DNA of 64,000 nt from an uncultured Collinsella sp. (lineage in GTDB: Bacteria > Actinomycetota > Coriobacteriia > Coriobacteriales > Coriobacteriaceae): positions 1-64,000 of the forward strand of contig CABTWP010000002.1 of NCBI GenBank assembly GCA_902488525.1, written 5' to 3'. The position numbers and the translations under genes are program-made. Under the pieces are notes generated by a model that saw only the letters and a list, made by a program, of their open reading frames with translations, ran no database searches and was not told the origin of the DNA. Within the stretch, counting starts at the first letter, position 1. Every line of letters begins with the position of its first letter. Below are positions 52,770 to 61,070 of the stretch, in pieces.

Positions 52770-53453
52770 ATGGCTGAGAAAACGATTGATATCGCGTCGC
52801 CGATCCTGTCGCGCAATGAGCGCCTGGCAGATCAGCTGCGTCAGCGATTTAATGAGGCAGGCACCTATGTGATCAATGTGCTGTCGAGCCCCGGTTCGGG
52901 CAAGACCACCACGATCCTGGGCACCAACGAGCGCCTGCGTGACAAGGCGGGCCTGCGCTGCGCCGTCATCGAGGGCGACATCGCCTCGGACGTCGACGCC
53001 ATCACCATGAAGGAAGCCGGCATGCCTGCCATCCAGATCAACACGGGGGGCCTGTGCCACCTCGAGGGCAACATGATCATGGAGGCCGTCGACGCGTTCG
53101 ACCAGGCTGTGGGTCTGGAAAACATCGACGTCATCTTTATCGAAAATGTGGGCAACCTGGTCTGCCCGGTCGACTTTGACCTGGGCGAGAACCTGTCCAT
53201 CATGATTCTTTCGGTGCCCGAGGGCGACGACAAGCCCATCAAGTACCCGGGCATCTTCCAACACGCCGGCGCGCAGCTGCTCAACAAGGTCGACGTGGCT
53301 CCGGCTTTCGATTTTGACATGGATAGGTATACTAAGACACTCGATGACCTCAATCCGCAGGCGCCGCGGTTTGCCGTGAGCGCGCGCAAGGGCGAGGGCA
53401 TGGATGCCTGGTGCGATTGGCTCATCGGGCAGATCGAGCAAGCAAGGGCGTAA
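52770..53453 (+). CDS. hypB: Hydrogenase/urease accessory GTPase HypB
   Basis: 227 aa G3E GTPase for nickel insertion. Walker A is SSPGSGKTT (about 40-47), the base-recognition/switch region is EGDIASDVDA, the G-domain metal-binding Cys-His pair is GGLCHLEGN (C96, H97), and the third ligand is NLVCPV (C132). There is no His-rich N-terminal stretch, so no nickel-storage role is evident. RBS GTAAGGAG precedes ATG 52770. A TATAAA box at 52739 could allow separate initiation. Confidence 0.94.
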   Translation: MAEKTIDIASPILSRNERLADQLRQRFNEAGTYVINVLSSPGSGKTTTILGTNERLRDKAGLRCAVIEGDIASDVDAITMKEAGMPAIQINTGGLCHLEGNMIMEAVDAFDQAVGLENIDVIFIENVGNLVCPVDFDLGENLSIMILSVPEGDDKPIKYPGIFQHAGAQLLNKVDVAPAFDFDMDRYTKTLDDLNPQAPRFAVSARKGEGMDAWCDWLIGQIEQARA

Positions 53454-53507
53454 ATCGGCCGCCATACGGGCGGGCGTAGCCGCAGAGATACGAGATAGGA
53501 GCCTCTT

Positions 53508-56099
53508 TTGAAGCTCATCATCGCCGAGAAAAACGACGCCGCGCGTCAGATCGCCGAGCGTCTGTCCACGGGTAAGCCCAAAAAGGACAAGGTGTACAAC
53601 ACCGCCATCTACCGTTTTGAGTGGAAGGGCGAGGAGTGCGTGACCATCGGCCTGGCTGGTCACATCCTTGCGCCCGATTTTTGCGACAGCGTGCTGTTCG
53701 ATAAAAAGCTGGGCTGGTATTCGGTTACCGAGGACGGCGAGATGCTACCGGCCGACATGCCCGATGGCCTGGCACGCCCGCCCTACGACACCAAGCGCAA
53801 GCCGTTTCTTGCCGACGGCATCTCCATCAAGGGCTGGAAGCTCGAGAGTCTGCCGTATCTCACCTGGGCACCCGTCATTAAGCTGCCGGCCGAGAAGGAG
53901 CTCATCCGCTCGCTCAAGAACCTCGCCAAAAAGTCCGACAGCGTCATCATCGCTACGGACTTCGATCGCGAGGGCGAACTGATCGGTTCGGACGCCCTCA
54001 ACAAGGTGCGCGAGGTTGCGCCGGACTTGCCGGTTGCCCGCGCCCAGTATTCTTCGTTTACCAAGGCCGAGATCACGCAGGCCTTCGATAATCTCGTCTC
54101 GCTCGACCAGAATCTGGCCGACGCCGGCGAGAGCCGCCAGCACATCGACCTTATCTGGGGCGCGGTGCTCACGCGCTATCTGACGCTCGCCAAGTTCGGC
54201 GGCTTTGGCAACGTGCGCTCCGCCGGCCGCGTGCAGACGCCGACGCTTGCCCTGGTGGTCGAGCGCGAGCGCGAGCGCATGGCGTTTGTGCCCGAGGACT
54301 ATTGGCAGATCCGCGGCATGGGCGCCGCGCAGGGTGCTGCCGAGGACGACCGCTTTAAGATTGCGCACAAGACGGCACGCTTTACCGACAAGGATGCTGC
54401 CGAGACGGCATACGGCCATGTCGACGGCATTACGACGGCAACCGTCGCCGCGGTGACCAAGCGCTCACGCAAGCAGCAGCCACCCACGCCGTTTGCGACC
54501 ACCTCGCTGCAGGCTGCCGCCGCAGCCGAGGGCATCTCGCCTGCGCGTACCATGCGCATCGCCGAGTCCCTCTACATGGCGGGCCTCATCAGCTACCCGC
54601 GTGTCGACAACACCGTGTACCCCGCGACGCTCGATCTGGGCGCCGTGGTGAGCGACCTGGCAAAGATCAACCCGGCGCTGGCGCCCGTGTGCAAAAAGGT
54701 GCTCGCCGGCCCCATGAAGCCCACGCGCGGCAAAGTCGAGACCACCGACCACCCGCCTATTTACCCCACGGGCGAGGGCGATCCGTCCACGCTTGATGGC
54801 GGCCAACGCAAACTCTACGATCTTATCGCCCGCCGCTTCCTGGCGACGCTTATGGGTCCCGCGACCATCGAGAACACCAAGCTCGAGCTCGACGTGAACG
54901 GTGAGCCGTTCGTGGCTTCGGGCGATGTGCTCGTGACCCCGGGTTTCCGCGAGGCACACCCGTACGGACTCAAGCGCGACGAGCAGATGCCGCCGCTGGA
55001 GCAGGGCGATACGGTTGATGTGTTCGACATTGAGCTCGAGGCAAAGCAGACCGAGCCGCCCGCACGCTACAGCCAGGGTAAACTCGTGCAGGAGATGGAG
55101 AAGCGCGGCTTGGGCACCAAGTCCACGCGCGCGAGCATCATCGAGCGCCTGTACGCCGTGCGCTACCTCAAAAACGATCCCGTGGAGCCGAGTCAGCTGG
55201 GCATCGCCATCATCGATGCGCTGACGCAGTTTGCCCCGCGCATCACGAGCCCCGATATGACCAGCGAGCTCGACGGCGACATGACCCGCGTCGAGCGCGG
55301 CGAGGACACCGAAGAGCATGTCGTGACGCACTCGCGCGCACTGCTGGCCGGCGTGCTCGACGAGCTGCTCAAGCATACGCAGGAGCTGGGCGACGCTATC
55401 AGCGACGCCGTCACGGCCGATGCACGCGTGGGCGCCTGTCCCAAGTGCGGCAAGGACCTGGTTATGAAGACGAGCGCCAAGACCCGCGGCAGCTTTATCG
55501 GCTGCATGGGATGGCCCGACTGCGATGTGACCTATCCGGTGCCGAGCGGCGTCAAGGTGAGCCCGCTCGAGGGCGAGGCGGCCGTGTGCCCCGAGTGCGG
55601 CGCGCCGCGCATTAAGTGCCAGCCGTTCCGCCAGAAGGCCTTCGAGATTTGCGTGAACCCCACGTGCCCCACCAACTACGAGCCTGACCTTAAGGTGGGC
55701 GAGTGCAAGGTGTGCGCCGAGGCCGGACGCCATGGCGACCTGATCGCGCACAAGAGCGAGAAGAGCGGCAAGCGCTTTATCCGCTGCACCAACTACGATG
55801 ACTGCGGCGTGAGCTATCCTCTGCCGGCGCGCGGTAAGCTCGAGGCGACGGGTGAGACCTGCCCCGAGTGCGGCGCCCCCATCGTGGTGGTCAACACGGC
55901 GCGCGGCCCGTGGCGCATCTGCGTGAACATGGACTGCCCGACCAAGGAGAAGAAGCCCGCCCGCGGTCGCAAGACCACGACCAAGGCGAGCACGGCCAAG
56001 AAGACGACGGCGGCAAAGAAGACTGCTGCCAAGAAGACGACCGCCAAAAAGACGACGGCCAAGAAGTCGACTACCAAAAAGACCGCTGCCGACAAGTAG
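53508..56099 (+). CDS. topA: Type IA DNA topoisomerase with archaeal-like motifs and lysine-rich tail
   Basis: 863 aa. TTG 53508 starts the Toprim domain (KLIIAEKNDAARQIAERL, IIATDFDREGELIG). The catalytic tyrosine is Y363 in GLISYPRVDNTVYP, where typical bacterial TopA has TYMRTDS; this and the N-terminus resemble the archaeal TopA group. Three C-terminal zinc-ribbon units follow (CPKCGKD, CPECGAP, CPECGAP with their partner cysteines). The tail is a run of (A/T)KKTT repeats, like actinobacterial TopA, that probably binds DNA. It relaxes negative supercoils. Terminator at 56121. Confidence 0.9.
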   Translation: MKLIIAEKNDAARQIAERLSTGKPKKDKVYNTAIYRFEWKGEECVTIGLAGHILAPDFCDSVLFDKKLGWYSVTEDGEMLPADMPDGLARPPYDTKRKPFLADGISIKGWKLESLPYLTWAPVIKLPAEKELIRSLKNLAKKSDSVIIATDFDREGELIGSDALNKVREVAPDLPVARAQYSSFTKAEITQAFDNLVSLDQNLADAGESRQHIDLIWGAVLTRYLTLAKFGGFGNVRSAGRVQTPTLALVVERERERMAFVPEDYWQIRGMGAAQGAAEDDRFKIAHKTARFTDKDAAETAYGHVDGITTATVAAVTKRSRKQQPPTPFATTSLQAAAAAEGISPARTMRIAESLYMAGLISYPRVDNTVYPATLDLGAVVSDLAKINPALAPVCKKVLAGPMKPTRGKVETTDHPPIYPTGEGDPSTLDGGQRKLYDLIARRFLATLMGPATIENTKLELDVNGEPFVASGDVLVTPGFREAHPYGLKRDEQMPPLEQGDTVDVFDIELEAKQTEPPARYSQGKLVQEMEKRGLGTKSTRASIIERLYAVRYLKNDPVEPSQLGIAIIDALTQFAPRITSPDMTSELDGDMTRVERGEDTEEHVVTHSRALLAGVLDELLKHTQELGDAISDAVTADARVGACPKCGKDLVMKTSAKTRGSFIGCMGWPDCDVTYPVPSGVKVSPLEGEAAVCPECGAPRIKCQPFRQKAFEICVNPTCPTNYEPDLKVGECKVCAEAGRHGDLIAHKSEKSGKRFIRCTNYDDCGVSYPLPARGKLEATGETCPECGAPIVVVNTARGPWRICVNMDCPTKEKKPARGRKTTTKASTAKKTTAAKKTAAKKTTAKKTTAKKSTTKKTAADK

Positions 56100-56120
56100 C
56101 CGCACGGTCGAAACATCACT

Positions 56121-56160
56121 AAAAAACGAGCGAGGCCCCCGCGATCCTCGCTCGTTTTTT
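56121..56160 (+). terminator. Terminator after topA
   Basis: AAAAAACGAGCGAGG/CCTCGCTCGTTTTTT, a perfect 15-bp inverted repeat with A and T runs on either side; bidirectional. Confidence 0.92.
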
Positions 56161-56163
56161 TGA

Positions 56164-56221
56164 CCGGCAGTTAGGGACGTTCCTTTTCTGCCGGCAGTTT
56201 AGGAACGTCCCTAACTGCCGG
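56164..56221. repeat. 58-bp palindrome with perfect 21-bp arms (CCGGCAGTTAGGGAC type)
   Basis: Arms at 56164-56184 and 56201-56221 are exact inversions; the loop contains CTGCCGGCAG, itself a palindrome. The GGGACGTTCCTTTTCTGCCGGCA segment is shared with 15281-15323. Confidence 0.85.
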
Positions 56222-56239
56222 CTCGGGAACGACAAAGCG

Positions 56240-57223
56240 CTAGTTCACTTCGACGGGTTTGGCGCCGGGATAGCGCTCCTCAAAGTCTAGGCGGTACTTA
56301 TTGTCATTGGTGCCCGCCACGTTGTCGCGCGACAGCGGCGCCACGATCTCATTCTTGTGGTCCGCAGGCTTGGCGTATTTCAGGCTGATCTCCCAGGCAT
56401 CACAGATTGCGTCAATGCGGTGATCCAGGTCGTCGTACAGGGCGATGATGTCCTTCCAGGAGCTGTAGTTCTTGGAGCTCGTCGGGACGTCCAGGTCCTC
56501 GACGATGTCGTAATACTGCTCGATGGTGTCCTCTGTGCGCTCGGCGACGTCGGCGAGATTTTGGCGGGTGGTTCGATCCTCTTCCAGATAGCTGCCGTTG
56601 AAGTTCTGCGCGCAGCCACGGACGTAGTTGTCGAGGTCTTCTAGCAAGTCGTAGTATTCGCTCAGTCGGCGGTAGAGATTCTGCTCGGAGAGCGTTGCTT
56701 CGCCGCCATCCTCGTCGTCATCGTCATCATCGTCGTACAGGCTGTTGGGATCGCCGAGAGGCTTTAGGTCATCGTCGTCGACGTCATGGTGCAGCTTAGC
56801 TACCTCGGCAGACGTCTGCGTGGCGGCGTTGTCGAAAGGCTTGATCACAAAGAAAACGACCAGGGCGATGATGATCGCCACCAGCACAACGATAACGGCG
56901 ATAAGCGGCCCGGTGCCGCTCTTTTTGGGAGCGGGGGTCTGTGGCGAAGCGGGCGCGTATGCGGGAGCCGGCTGCTGTTGGGGCGAGTCGCTCGCGACGG
57001 GTATGCGCTGCGTGGTCTCGACGGCCGCGGGGCCTGCGGCGGGGTCGGGGCGATAGGCGAGGGGGTCGTCCGCCTTGACTTGCGGCGTATCGAGGGAACC
57101 GGTCTGCTCAAAAGCGGGCTGGCTATCGCTCGCGGTTGTTTGCTCAACAGGTGCACCGCACGAGGTGCAGAACTTGGCATTATCTGCAAGAAGCTTGCCG
57201 CACGAGGCGCAATACCGAGACAT
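56240..57223 (-). CDS. Zinc-ribbon membrane protein of unknown function
   Basis: 327 aa. The N-terminal double CxxC ribbon (YCASCGKLL, FCTSCGAPV) is followed by a Pro/Gln-rich linker and one membrane helix (LIAVIVVLVAIIIALVVFFVI). Then comes an Asp run (YDDDDDDDED) and a helical extracytoplasmic domain (YRRLSEYYDLLEDLDNYV...). This zinc ribbon-linker-TM layout is common in actinobacteria and Firmicutes with unknown roles. ATG 57223 has AAAGGAG upstream, better than the frame start at 57241. Confidence 0.75.
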   Translation of the reverse strand: MSRYCASCGKLLADNAKFCTSCGAPVEQTTASDSQPAFEQTGSLDTPQVKADDPLAYRPDPAAGPAAVETTQRIPVASDSPQQQPAPAYAPASPQTPAPKKSGTGPLIAVIVVLVAIIIALVVFFVIKPFDNAATQTSAEVAKLHHDVDDDDLKPLGDPNSLYDDDDDDDEDGGEATLSEQNLYRRLSEYYDLLEDLDNYVRGCAQNFNGSYLEEDRTTRQNLADVAERTEDTIEQYYDIVEDLDVPTSSKNYSSWKDIIALYDDLDHRIDAICDAWEISLKYAKPADHKNEIVAPLSRDNVAGTNDNKYRLDFEERYPGAKPVEVN

Positions 57224-57291
57224 TGCCACTCCTTTCGCCACATTTCAATGCAATACGACGATTATACCCAGCGTCCAAAATTCCCCATCAT

Positions 57292-57360
57292 AAGTTGCGG
57301 TGAAATAGGGACTGTTTGGCGGTCTCAGAGCTTCAATCAGTCCCTATTTCACCGCAACTT
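57292..57360. repeat. 69-bp palindromic repeat, copy 4
   Basis: Perfect 23-bp arms (AAGTTGCGGTGAAATAGG... and inverse) at 57292-57314 and 57338-57360. It lies between the divergent zinc-ribbon gene and tmk. Confidence 0.85.
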
Positions 57361-57470
57361 CGGGGATGCCTCGATGGCTAGGTTGGATTTGGGACGCGCC
57401 TGCCCCTGGGGTATCATGACTTGGTTGCTATAACTCGCATTTACGCGCCTTGTAGGAAGGGGCTGCGCCC

Positions 57471-58154
57471 ATGGCTTTTGTGCCCGCTCAACATAGCTTC
57501 ATTACGCTCGAGGGTGTCGATGGCGCCGGTAAATCTACGCAGGCGCGCCTGCTTGCCCGTGCGCTCGAGCTCGCTGGCTACCAGGTTGTGAGCCTGCGCG
57601 AGCCGGGCGGTACCGCCATCAGCGAAAAGATCCGTGCTCTGCTGCTCGACCCCGCCAATACGGCGATGGGCGACACTTGCGAGCTGCTGCTGTATGAGGC
57701 TGCCCGTGCCCAGCTAGTGCACGAGGTCATCGCGCCCGCCCTTGCTGCCGGCAAGGTGGTCCTGTGCGACCGCTTCTACGATTCCACAACTTGCTATCAG
57801 GCGTTTGCCGACGGCCTCGATCGCCAGATAGTGCGCGATGCCAACAACCTGGCCGTCGCGGGGACGCACCCGGCGCTCACACTCGTCTATCACATCACGC
57901 CCGAGCAGGCGGCGCTGCGCATGGCAGCCCGTGGCGCGGCAGATCGCATGGAGGCTAAGGGCATGGCCTTCCAAGAGCGTGTCTACCAGGGTTTTTGCGC
58001 AATTGCCGCCGAGGAACCAAACCGCGTAAAGCTCATCGACGCGACCGCGTCCATCGAGGAAGTCTTCGCGCAGACGGTCGAGCGGGTTCGCGCCTACGGC
58101 CTCGACATTTCCCAGGACGCCGTCACCGCTGCGCTTGCCCAGGAGGCCGAGTAG
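57471..58154 (+). CDS. tmk: Thymidylate kinase
   Basis: 227 aa. Phosphorylates dTMP to dTDP. Walker A is LEGVDGAGKSTQA, the DRX motif is LCDRFYDSTTCYQ, and the substrate arginine is in REPGGTAIS. Linked to holB and ricT as in other Gram-positives (tmk ... holB-yaaT in Bacillus). RBS GGAAGGGG precedes ATG 57471. GGTATCAT at 57409 is a possible -10. Confidence 0.95.
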   Translation: MAFVPAQHSFITLEGVDGAGKSTQARLLARALELAGYQVVSLREPGGTAISEKIRALLLDPANTAMGDTCELLLYEAARAQLVHEVIAPALAAGKVVLCDRFYDSTTCYQAFADGLDRQIVRDANNLAVAGTHPALTLVYHITPEQAALRMAARGAADRMEAKGMAFQERVYQGFCAIAAEEPNRVKLIDATASIEEVFAQTVERVRAYGLDISQDAVTAALAQEAE

Positions 58155-58155
58155 C

Positions 58156-59283
58156 ATGGCCCCCGCTCAGGCAAGTCTGCTGGCCAAGCTCGACACCCAA
58201 GAGCGCGTGCGCGACTTTTTGACCAATGCCGTCGCCAGCGGTCGCGCATCGCACGCCTACCTGTTTTTGGGCGCGCCCGGCGCGGGCAAGCTCGACGCCG
58301 CGTGGGCGCTCGCCCAAGCCTTCCTGTGCGAGCAGGATGGCTGCGGCTCATGCGATAGCTGCGTGCGCGTCGCCCGCCATACGCACCCCGACGTGCACTA
58401 TTACACGCCCGAGAGCGCCACGGGCTACCTCATCGCCCAGACGCGCGAGCTACTCGACGACGTACCCCTGGCGCCCATCCGCGCCAAGGCCAAGGTCTAC
58501 ATCATTGACCGTGCCGAGCAGCTGCGCGCCAACACCGCCAACGCACTGCTCAAAACACTCGAGGAGCCGCCCGAGGGCGTTATGTTTATCTTGCTGGGCA
58601 CCTCGGCAGACGTGATGTTGCCCACCATCGTGAGCCGCTGCCAGTGCGTGCCGTTTCGGCTGGTGTCACCCGCCGTCGCCGCGCACGCCGTGAGCCGTGC
58701 CACTGGTCAGGATATCGCGCGTTGTCGCATGGCCGTCGCCGTGGCGGGCAGCCCCACGCGCGGCATCGAGTTCCTTAAGAGTGCCGAGCGCCAGGACGCC
58801 CGCCGTCAGATGGTCCGTGCCATCGACTCACTCATTGCCGCCGACGAGGCCGACGTGCTCAGCCGCGCCAAGTCGCTCATCGTCGCCGTTAAGGCGCCGC
58901 TCGCCGAGGTCAAGTCCACGCAGGAAAAGGTGCTCGAGCAAAACGCCGACTACCTGTCGCGTGGAGCATTGAAGCAGCTTGAGGACCGCAATAAGCGCGA
59001 GCTCAACGCGCGCGAGCGTTCGGGTATCATGGAAGCGCTGGCGAGCGCGCGGACGCTCATGCGCGATGTGCTGCTGACACTTCAGGACGAGGCGGCCGAC
59101 GTGGTGAACGAAGACGTGCGCGACACGATCGGTCGGCTTGCCGCTGCGACCAATGTTGCGGGTGCCACGCGGGCGCTCGAGGCAGTCGCAACCGCCGAGC
59201 GCAACATCGCCAGAAACGTTACTCCCCAGCTGGCCATCGAGGTCATGCTGTTCGATATCAGGAAGGCACTGAAATGCCGTTAG
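58156..59283 (+). CDS. holB: DNA polymerase III delta-prime subunit
   Basis: 375 aa clamp-loader AAA+ subunit. SHAYLFLGAPGAGKLDAAWALA is the degenerate P-loop region; the zinc module has CEQDGCGSCDSC; DRAEQLRANTANALLKTLEEPPEG and LGTSADVMLPTIVSRCQ are the signature segments with the SRC motif. ATG 58156 sits 1 nt after tmk with GGAGG in the tmk end. It overlaps ricT by 10 nt. Confidence 0.92.
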   Translation: MAPAQASLLAKLDTQERVRDFLTNAVASGRASHAYLFLGAPGAGKLDAAWALAQAFLCEQDGCGSCDSCVRVARHTHPDVHYYTPESATGYLIAQTRELLDDVPLAPIRAKAKVYIIDRAEQLRANTANALLKTLEEPPEGVMFILLGTSADVMLPTIVSRCQCVPFRLVSPAVAAHAVSRATGQDIARCRMAVAVAGSPTRGIEFLKSAERQDARRQMVRAIDSLIAADEADVLSRAKSLIVAVKAPLAEVKSTQEKVLEQNADYLSRGALKQLEDRNKRELNARERSGIMEALASARTLMRDVLLTLQDEAADVVNEDVRDTIGRLAAATNVAGATRALEAVATAERNIARNVTPQLAIEVMLFDIRKALKCR

Positions 59284-60968
59284 TCGTACCCGTTAAGTTT
59301 ACCTACGCCTCGCGCGACCTGTGGTTCGATCCGCAGGATCTGGATATCCTCGAGGCCGATTATGCCATTTGCTCCACCGAGCGCGGAACCGAGATTGGCC
59401 TGGTCACGGCCGATCCCTTTGAGGTGCCGCAAGACGAGATCGGTCAGCCGCTCAAGCCCGTGCTGCGCGTGGCGAGCGACATCGACCTCCAGCTTGCCGA
59501 CGACCTGGCCATCCAGGGCGACGAGGCCATGGTCGACTTCCGCCGCCTGGTCAAGGAGCTCGACCTCGAGATGAAGCCGGTGGGCGTCGAGTACCTGTTT
59601 GGCGGCGAGAAGGCCGTGTTCTACTTTGCGGCCGAGGAGCGCGTCGATTTTCGCCAGCTCGTCAAGGATCTGTCCTCGACGCTGCACATTCGCGTCGACA
59701 TGCGCCAGATCGGCGTGCGCGACGAGACCCGCCTGGTGGGCGGCTATGCCCAGTGCGGACAGGAACTCTGCTGCACGCGCTTTGGCGGACAGTTTGAGCC
59801 CGTCTCGATTCGCATGGCAAAAGAGCAAGACCTGCCGCTCAATTCCTCCAAGATCAGCGGCGTTTGCGGCCGCCTGATGTGCTGTCTGCGCTATGAGTTC
59901 GAGGCGTACAAGGACTTTAAGAGCCGTGCGCCCAAAAAGAAGACGCTCATCGATACGCCGCTTGGCAAGGCGCGTATCCAGGAGTATGACACGCCGCGTG
60001 AGCAGCTGGTGCTGCGCCTGGAGAACGGCAAAGTCTTTAAGGTCAACCTGGCCGATATGACGTGCTCGGAGGGCTGCAAAAAGAAGGCCGCCGAGCAGGG
60101 CTGCAACTGCCGCCCCGACTGCGTGACGCGCGACGTGCTCGAGCGCATTGAGTCGCCCGAGATGCGTCTGGCGCTCATGGAGCTCGATCGCGAAAACGGC
60201 GTCGATGTGGGCGATGGCCTGTCGAGTGCCGACCGTCTGGCCGGCACGTCGATGCCCAAGCGCCGTCGTCGCGATGCTGAATCCGATGCCCGCGCCGGTC
60301 AGGGCGAGGGCCGTGGCCGCGGAAAGGGCCGCGGTAAGGCCGAGACACCCGAGGCCGAGGGGGCGGCCGATGGCCGTCGCCGTCGCAAGCGCGCGGGCTC
60401 GGGCGATGCTACCGAGGTTGCAGCCGCGGGCAAGAACGCCTCTCGCGAGCGCGAGGTTCAGCAGCCCCAGCAGCAGAATCGCGGCGGCGGCATGAACCCC
60501 ACACGTCGCCGCCGCCGTCATCTGTCGAGCGAGGAGCGCGAGGACGCCTTCCGCGCCGCAGCTGCTCGCGAGGTCGGTGCCACTTCCAAGGGCGCCTCGG
60601 CCTCCGACGCGCCTGTCGACAAGGGCGGCAAGTCACGTGGCGAGGAGGAGCGCGCGCCGCGCCCGCGCCGTCGCCATTCCTCGGGCGCGCAGCAGAAGCC
60701 TTCAGTGCCCTCCGTGGCCGATCAGGTCTCGGATGGCGAGGTCAAGGTCACGCGCCGTCGTCCCGGGGATGGCGGGGGAGCGGCTGCCAAGGCTTCGCGT
60801 GGCGCCGCTCGCGACGAGCGCGAGCCGCGCGAGAATCGCGGTGGTGAGGGCTCGGCCGACCAGGGTCAAAAGCGCCGTCGCCGTCGTCGTTCCCGCAAGC
60901 CGCGCCAGGATGGTGGCGAGGGTTCGACCCCGTCTTCGTCCGCACCACAACCGCCCGCCGGCGAATAA
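59274..60968 (+). CDS. ricT: PSP1-domain protein RicT (YaaT) with long Arg-rich tail
   Basis: 564 aa. Residues 1 to about 280 are the PSP1/RicT domain with the paired cysteine motifs CGQELCCTRF and CGRLMCCLRYE and a further CSEGCKKK/CNCRPDC cluster; in Bacillus RicT helps RicA and RicF hold Fe-S clusters and affects RNase Y. The rest is a low-complexity, Arg/Gly/Ala-rich tail with several RRRR blocks (PKRRRRDAE, NPTRRRRRHLS, QKRRRRRRSRK), probably an RNA-binding disordered extension. It overlaps holB. Confidence 0.9.
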   Translation: MPLVVPVKFTYASRDLWFDPQDLDILEADYAICSTERGTEIGLVTADPFEVPQDEIGQPLKPVLRVASDIDLQLADDLAIQGDEAMVDFRRLVKELDLEMKPVGVEYLFGGEKAVFYFAAEERVDFRQLVKDLSSTLHIRVDMRQIGVRDETRLVGGYAQCGQELCCTRFGGQFEPVSIRMAKEQDLPLNSSKISGVCGRLMCCLRYEFEAYKDFKSRAPKKKTLIDTPLGKARIQEYDTPREQLVLRLENGKVFKVNLADMTCSEGCKKKAAEQGCNCRPDCVTRDVLERIESPEMRLALMELDRENGVDVGDGLSSADRLAGTSMPKRRRRDAESDARAGQGEGRGRGKGRGKAETPEAEGAADGRRRRKRAGSGDATEVAAAGKNASREREVQQPQQQNRGGGMNPTRRRRRHLSSEEREDAFRAAAAREVGATSKGASASDAPVDKGGKSRGEEERAPRPRRRHSSGAQQKPSVPSVADQVSDGEVKVTRRRPGDGGGAAAKASRGAARDEREPRENRGGEGSADQGQKRRRRRRSRKPRQDGGEGSTPSSSAPQPPAGE

Positions 60969-61031
60969 CGCCCGCGAGCGGATTTAACCCGCCTTGCCCC
61001 GAGCGCATCGGGGTATCATAGCGCCGAATCA

Positions 61032-61067
61032 ACAACCCTCCCTGCGATCGAGCGTAGGGAGGGTTGT
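61032..61067 (+). promoter_or_regulatory. Hairpin enclosing the comF ribosome-binding site
   Basis: ACAACCCTCCCT (61032-61043) and AGGGAGGGTTGT (61056-61067) form a perfect 12-bp stem ending 3 nt before the TTG start. The right arm contains the GGGAGG Shine-Dalgarno. TATCAT at 61011-61016 could be the -10, placing the hairpin at the mRNA 5' end. Confidence 0.65.
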
Positions 61068-61070
61068 GTC

